Source: Annona cherimola (Eukaryota > Streptophyta > Magnoliopsida > Magnoliales > Annonaceae). Taken from it: 64,000 nucleotides of DNA. Under the pieces are notes generated by a model. It ran no database searches and was not told the DNA's origin. It saw only the letters and a program-made list of their open reading frames with translations. The stretch covers positions 88,123,641 to 88,187,640 of the forward strand of contig CM059973.1 of assembly GCA_030490835.1 (NCBI GenBank), in the 5' to 3' direction. Shown in pieces: positions 58,698 through 64,000 of this stretch (positions within the stretch are counted from its first letter, which is position 1; each line of letters opens with the position of its first letter). Made by a program: the position numbers and the translations under genes.

Positions 58698-60429
58698 TTT
58701 AACACATTCGAGTGCATTGAAAATTTAGTGTTGGTGAAGAAGTTATTTTTAAATTTTTTTTCATTAAACCGTTAATGTAAATACACTTAATTCACAACTC
58801 AAATTTTATCATTTTTAGAGACGTGTATATATATATGTATACATATTTTTATTTTAAAAATAAGAATATTTTAGTCATTTAAAAATAACAAAAACCCTCT
58901 TATTTTTAACAAAAAAAAATATATACACATATCTAAAAATAATAAACATTAATAATATATTAAGTACACTTAGATATACTAAATTTCAATGCACAGGTGT
59001 ATTAAATCACTCCCCAGAATTACTATTTACTCTTCGAAATGCAACTTTGAAGTCAATTTGCAGCAAAACATATTGGGTGGGATCCGTCACTGGAAAATTG
59101 CATGACAGAATATTTACGTACCCGTCTCACACGCCTTTGTCCTCGTGTATTGTGCGCACTCCGCCCATGTGGCAAGAGAACGGAGGCGTACTGTTATTTT
59201 GGGACCGTCGTTGCACTTTAGCAATCCATTTTCAGAAATTACTTTTTAAAACCTTTTTAATTAACGTGGTCTTTCTAAATTTTTATCCTCGTGAAATTTG
59301 AGTTTTCTAAATTTAGATACTTTACTTGGATTTTTGAAAATTTCATGGGTGGTTTCTTGAAATAAAAACCAAACTAATTCAGAAAAATTCAAACTCCAAA
59401 AGAAGAAACATCTATGAGGCTTGGACATTTATGTAAAAAATTTAAAATTTTAGTCTCCTGCATTACGCCTGCAATACGGCTATATAGGATCTGTAGGGCA
59501 ATTTTGGATGTGCCTGGGTGCCCCCGATCTATTTTTTTAGCAAGTATATATAAATTAATCATGTTTTTTCGTTAAATCCAACCTGTTTTTTAGTTGAGAT
59601 AAGCTAGGTTGCAGTCAAATTAGGGCGTGGCTACATATGGGGTTCACCTGGCTGATAAATTTCAATCTGCCCAATGCATTTAGAGTGATTAATTTAACTA
59701 GGAAATAAAATTTCATCCAAATAAATATATGCATTATCTCTGCAATAGTGCAACTCGCGCTTACAAGACTCGGAAGCTTTATTTGTAAAACAACACTTAA
59801 CATTATTTTCAAAATTGGGGCTTAGAATGAGTTTTAGATTAAAATTCTTACATCAATATATATTTATTTTCCATCTTACACTTATCTAACTTCAAATCCA
59901 TCATTAAAAAAATCATAAATGATAATTTTCTCTTGTAAAGAAAGAAAATTTGATAATATTTTAGAGTACCGTGAAGAAGAAAATCTTATTTACACATTGT
60001 CTTTATATCAAAATAGACTAGTAGCTTTTTTTATCAAGACTAGTAGCCTATTTTGAGAATGAATAAACACATCTTTTTCTTATTATACGATTTAACATTA
60101 TATTATAACTATATATGTAAACATTAACATCCAACTATAAGAAAAATTTTATAATGTCAATTATAATAAAAAAAATTATCCAACAACCATAACATTAAGT
60201 CAAATAAAATTATAACAAATTTATTCCAAGTAGAACAAACATCAAACTACTAATATCAAATTCAAATAATCAGAGTTAAATATCCAACATAGGTCCTTAA
60301 ATTACAACAAGACTAAATAAAACACCCTAAGTTCCGAACATAATTTTTATTTTTCTTGTCTTGAAACTATCACTGAGCTAAACTTTTTTTTTTTTTTTTA
60401 AAGAAAATACAAAAATATGATATAGCACA
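58698..60429. other. Intergenic stretch, one hairpin repeat, no gene seen
   Basis: It contains the core-family repeat at 58730-59015. Otherwise it is AT-rich with no recognised gene or RNA. Confidence 0.4.
58730..59015. repeat. Foldback repeat of the core family
   Basis: Left arm 'caaattttatcatttttaga' and 'gacgtgtatatatatatgta' are mirrored by 'tatatacacatatctaaaaa' and 'agtacacttagatatact'. The centre has 'tattttagtcatttaaaaat'. The ends are not clear. Confidence 0.5.
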
Positions 60430-61356
60430 TCCGGAGGGGCATGGAAATCGAACCTGTCTGCATCCTGTGTAGAAAGGAACATGAAGAGGTGCACCACCTG
60501 TTTGCCTTTTTGTGAGATAATCATCATAGGTAGGAGGGAATTTTGATCATGGATGACAACATTTGGGTCCCTAGGAGAGGCTGCAATCAGCGTCCTGCCT
60601 TTCCTTCTCTCTTCAGAATAGAATAACAGGTTTGAACTCTACATCCTTTTTTGTTGGCTCGTTTGGTTCGTAAGAAATCAATACATGGAGCAGTGATCGC
60701 AAGTTGTCTGTGGAGAGATCATTGATTGGTGTTGTGCGTACCGGGAGTCAGTTGAAACTGCAAGAAAGTTGGAGAGGTGCAATGCACTTGACAACCAACT
60801 AATACCAAAATGGAGAAGGCTGCCAGTAGGGACATTTAAAGTAAATATGGATGGAAGATGTTTGTTTCACAGAAACTGTGTGGGGCTTGGTGCGGGTTTG
60901 AGAAATTCAGATGGTGTGTTCATGGTTGCGCAAGGTAGGAAAGTGGAAGGCTTATCAGATACAATAGCTATGGAAGCCAGGGTTGCGCTGGAAGGCATAA
61001 GGTGGGCGGCGGAAATCGGTATTCAACTGCTAGAGCTAGAAATAGGTTCTCTGGTTTGGTTGCATTTCTTGGAAAATGGAAGCCATGTTCTGTCCCCAGC
61101 TGGTGTTGTGATTCAGGAGATCCTGAACATGGCATCGGTTTTTGCATCTGTTAATTACCATCATGTTCTTAGGACCGGTAATGAGTGTGCCCACGCCATT
61201 GCAGATCATGCAGCAAGATCTAGTGAAACCCATTGGGTTTGGTGGGGAAACCCTCCAAACTTCCTAATTCGTCCAATTCATTTGGATTTTTTGTATAGTT
61301 ATTCTTTTTTAGTAGAAAGATGCACCTTTTATTTCAAAAAAAAAAAGGAGGAATAA
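60430..61356 (+). pseudogene. LINE 3' fragment: zf-RVT relic, RNase H-like domain, A-rich tail
   Basis: A zf-RVT relic (CILCRKEHEEVHHLF, about 60450-60510) ends in a stop. After about 250 bp of broken sequence, an open frame of 195 residues runs from 60769 to 61356. It is RNase H-like (RVT_3): FKVNMDGR, LGAGLRNSDG, AMEAR, LELEIGSLVW and HVLRTGNECAHAIADHA. In the third block the usual second Asp (as in ESDS in the copy at 336-962) is replaced by Gly, so an active-site acidic residue is lost. The frame ends in an A-rich run (about 61336-61350), probably the poly(A) tail of the insertion. This is a 5'-truncated dead LINE copy, not a host gene. Confidence 0.82.
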
Positions 61357-62239
61357 CGCTTATATATGAGGTATAAATAAATATAACATATAAGGGGAAT
61401 GATACTGTATTTTGTATGAGGTATAAAAAAATATAATATATACCACAACCTAGGACCGAACTGTTTTCAATTCAGGTTTGTGTTAAACCTGGTAAATCAA
61501 GCTCGGACTCTACAACAGGTAGTTGCAATATTAATATTGCTTCCATTCAAGTTCTGCAAGCCAGGTTAAACCCAGATTGAGTTGAACACCTTAAAGCCTC
61601 ATATGAAAAATAGGTAAAATAAATATGATTTTTTAAATTATATATCAATTTAAAAACTATATATTCCTTATATAAACCATTTAAAATATCAATTGTAGAT
61701 AAACAATTTTGTAGAATATTATTACATTCAAATGTTCTAAATATTTTTCCCGTTATTTTTCCTCATTTACTATAATTATATGTAATTTCAAGCATGTAAG
61801 AATTTAATAAAAATTATTTTTGACATCATGGTTGAACTAATGATGCAAAACCAAATGAACAAATAAATGTTAATATAATCACCAATGTAAGCGCTACTTG
61901 CAATCAACACACATGACTTGGATTGAATGAGATTGAGATGAAAATATAAAATGAAAAAAATGTTTTTGTCGGTCAAGAATGAAAAAAATTATATGAGAAT
62001 TGAAAAAAATTATACAGAAAAATAGGCTACTATTATTTAGAATAAGATAAGTGTTTTGTGTGTAATGAAAAAATTACATTTAATCCTCGTTCCATCTCTA
62101 TCCTCTCCAAGTTGTGACCGCCTTTATTCCTTTTTAGCACATGAAAATCCACCATGAATACATACGTGAATGAGTCACACCAAACTATTACTAAGTATAA
62201 GGTCCGGTCTCTATAAAACTTCTTTTTTGCGTAACTCCC

Positions 62240-62690
62240 TTTATTTTTAAAATCTTGGTATATGATGTAAAATGCATTTCATCAATTGTGTTTAGTATCA
62301 TTTATAGTATCCTCAAAATTCTTTTATTTTTTAATTTTATTACATATAGGTCTCATATATAAATATATAAAATCAATATAATAAAATAATTCAATGCTAA
62401 AATATCAACTTTAAAATAATTTTTTTAACATATAAACCATCTAAAATATCCATAATATATGGATAAATGATCTTGTAAAATATTTTTACATTCTAATATA
62501 TACATGAATAGATCTAAGCATTTTTCATAATTTATACATAAATATATATATATATATATTTGAGCAAATGTGGCCATGTACATACTTGATTTATGTAAAA
62601 CTTAGTCTCCTAATAAAACAAATGGTATTAAATACAATAAATGGATTAAAATTTTCATCAAAGATTAATATCTTGCTTAGTCATATAGAA
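62240..62690. repeat. MITE copy, related to 27880-28370, reverse orientation
   Basis: It contains 'aaaatcaatataataaaata', 'accatctaaaatatccataa' and 'cattctaatatatacatgaa', and ends near 'catatagaagcggagcc'. The order is the reverse complement of that at 27880-28370 and 28570-29050. Confidence 0.5.
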
Positions 62691-62924
62691 GCGGAGCCCT
62701 AAATATAATATATAGTTAGAATTGTTTTTTTTTTAAAAAAAAATGTAGGGCAATGATGAACCGCTTCACACGTGGAACCGGTTATAGGTGAAAACTACCC
62801 GAACATGTTAAGGATAACCAACTTCTCTGCCAAACCACAAGTTCCACATTCCACAGACAACGGAAGTGCAGCCTCTCGGGTGAATCCATGACCCTAATTT
62901 CTCGATGCCTGTGATCGGTTGCAT

Positions 62925-63245
62925 CTGTTCGGGTGCAGTTGCCCAAAAATGGGCCCCACATGATCTACTCCACCCATTGTATTTAGAATAATATATTTTA
63001 TTACCATATCAATTTTCATCCCAATAAGATATGTATATAGGCCCCATCTGAAAATAGTACAAATCCAACGTAATAAAATAGTTTGATGTAAATAACAACT
63101 TTAAAGTATCTGATTGTGATGAAAATTGATATGGTAATATAATACATTATTCTAAATACAATTGGTGGAGTAGATCATGATTTCATGATCATGTGGGGCC
63201 CATTTCAGCGGTGCTGCACCGGAAAGCACCGCTGCACCTGAATAC
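62925..63245. repeat. Foldback MITE with 'gggtgcagttgcccaaaaat' type end
   Basis: Left 'aaatgggccccacatgatct' and 'attgtatttagaataatata' pair with right 'agatcatgatttcatgatca', 'tgtggggcccattt' and 'cattattctaaatacaattg'. Both ends run into ggtgcag-like sequence. The arms are over 100 bp and quite similar, so this is among the least decayed hairpins in the window. Confidence 0.65.
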
Positions 63246-63712
63246 TCCTCATATATATACATATATATATATATATATGAAAGCCTTACGAATAATAAAT
63301 AATAAATAAATAAAATAGAACAAGAAAAACCAAAAACAATAAAAGCATTTCTCAAAAAGATGACTGCCGCATGTAAAATGAGTTCAAAGACAGAAAATGG
63401 TCGATGGGAAAAACTTGGGTTCAAAACCTGTAAGCTGTAGGTTGCTTCACTTTCATGAGAGTAGTGATGAGATGCAAAAAACCCATATGAGAAGCAGAGA
63501 TCTGCCATTTTTTTTTTTTTTTTTTTTACAACGTGCAGAATGAAGTTTCAAACAAAATCTAAACGCAAATTACAGAAAAATGAAATGCCAAATAAAATGT
63601 CAACCTAAGATGGCTTAAATATCCGATGGTTCAAAAGCAATGTCAATCAACACGACCCTTGAATCTTTCTATAAACAACAAGGCATGGGAAAAACACATG
63701 GCATGACTTTAT

Positions 63713-64000
63713 CTATCGTCCAAACCAACTTTTCTGTGGTTGGATTTCCCCATCATTCATCAACTTGTCCAGCACCACATTGAGATCAACTGACTGACCA
63801 TTCTCTGTCAGCTTCCTCACAGTTGCCCTCACTTGATCTCTCGGGAACCCCATCATTGCCACCTTGTCGATCACATCATCAATGGGTACCCTGTTGCTGG
63901 AACCACCAGAGCTTGGGCCACTGCTGACACTGGTCGCAGTGGGTAATGCATGTGGAAGTATCTGAGCGGTTGGAAGGCGTGGATAGCTGCTTCCACTGGT
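63713..64000 (-). CDS. DUF1421 (FLOE-like) protein, C-terminal part, runs off the window
   Basis: The minus strand from 64000 down to a TAG at 63713 is open for 95 codons, with no start because the gene continues beyond the window. It begins TSGSSYPRLPT, has a Ser/Gly-rich linker, then the block VPIDDVIDKVAMMGFPRDQV, ATVRKLTENGQSVDLNVVLD and KLMNDGEIQPQKSWFGR. This is the UBA-like DUF1421 C-terminal domain of plant proteins such as Arabidopsis FLOE1 (At4g28300), a prion-like condensate protein linked to water sensing in seeds. Whether this gene is the FLOE1, FLOE2 or FLOE3 type cannot be told from this part. The domain end looks complete and intact. Confidence 0.88.
   Translation of the reverse strand, partial: TSGSSYPRLPTAQILPHALPTATSVSSGPSSGGSSNRVPIDDVIDKVAMMGFPRDQVRATVRKLTENGQSVDLNVVLDKLMNDGEIQPQKSWFGR

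Larger units (their letters stand above)
61357..63712. other. Intergenic stretch with MITEs, then the 3' region of the FLOE-like gene
   Basis: No gene is recognised before 63713. Two MITE copies are listed separately. The T-run at 63508-63530 and adjacent sequence lie downstream of the minus-strand FLOE-like gene and may include its 3' untranslated region. Confidence 0.4.

Noticed and set aside
1..64000. CRISPR arrays, operons or phage-type defence systems
   Set aside because: The window is plant nuclear DNA. Spaced repeats here are transposon ends or MITE copies, not regular repeat-spacer arrays.

Overview
This is nuclear DNA from a flowering plant. The genes have GT-AG introns and match plant families (oleosin, a LYK3-type LysM receptor kinase, the AP-1 mu adaptin, a CCCH/RRM protein and a DUF1421/FLOE-type protein). 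The long AT-rich gaps are filled with plant hAT, Mutator-like, copia, LINE and SINE elements. The order or family of plant cannot be told from the window.

Layout. 0.2-1.5 kb: a broken LINE on the minus strand. 2.6-6.4 kb: a hAT transposon with a decayed BED-finger transposase. 7.0-13.1 kb: a nested cluster of small transposons (two hAT copies, Mutator-like foldbacks and one short tRNA-like SINE). 14.3-15.3 kb: an intronless oleosin gene with a compact seed-type promoter. 19.9-26.1 kb: a ten-exon LysM receptor kinase carrying several disabling changes, probably a recent pseudogene. 30.6-34.2 kb: an intact eleven-exon AP-1 mu gene (1284 nt, 427 residues). 38.3-50.3 kb: an intact six-exon minus-strand gene (3228 nt, 1075 residues) for a PWI-like/CCCH/RRM/coiled-coil/RRM protein related to RBM26/27 and Arabidopsis C3H41; its introns hold several transposons. 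52.0-58.7 kb: a full-length but decayed minus-strand Ty1/copia element with paired LTRs and a 5-bp target duplication. 60.4-61.4 kb: a second LINE remnant. 63.7-64.0 kb: the 3' end of a DUF1421 (FLOE-like) gene that runs off the window.

The host genes look like unrelated neighbours with no sign of a cluster or pathway. The most distinctive feature is the small-transposon landscape. A palindromic core marked by the motif agttttaccatttttggata recurs at about nine to eleven places. It sits inside elements with different outer ends; two of these have convincing 9-bp target duplications and one has a 10-bp duplication, which points to Mutator-like foldbacks. A 614-bp hAT derivative in an intron of the CCCH/RRM gene can be tied by its ends to the broken autonomous copy at 2.6-6.4 kb.

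Exon coordinates were set by hand from splice consensus and reading frame. Repeat limits without a stated target duplication are approximate.
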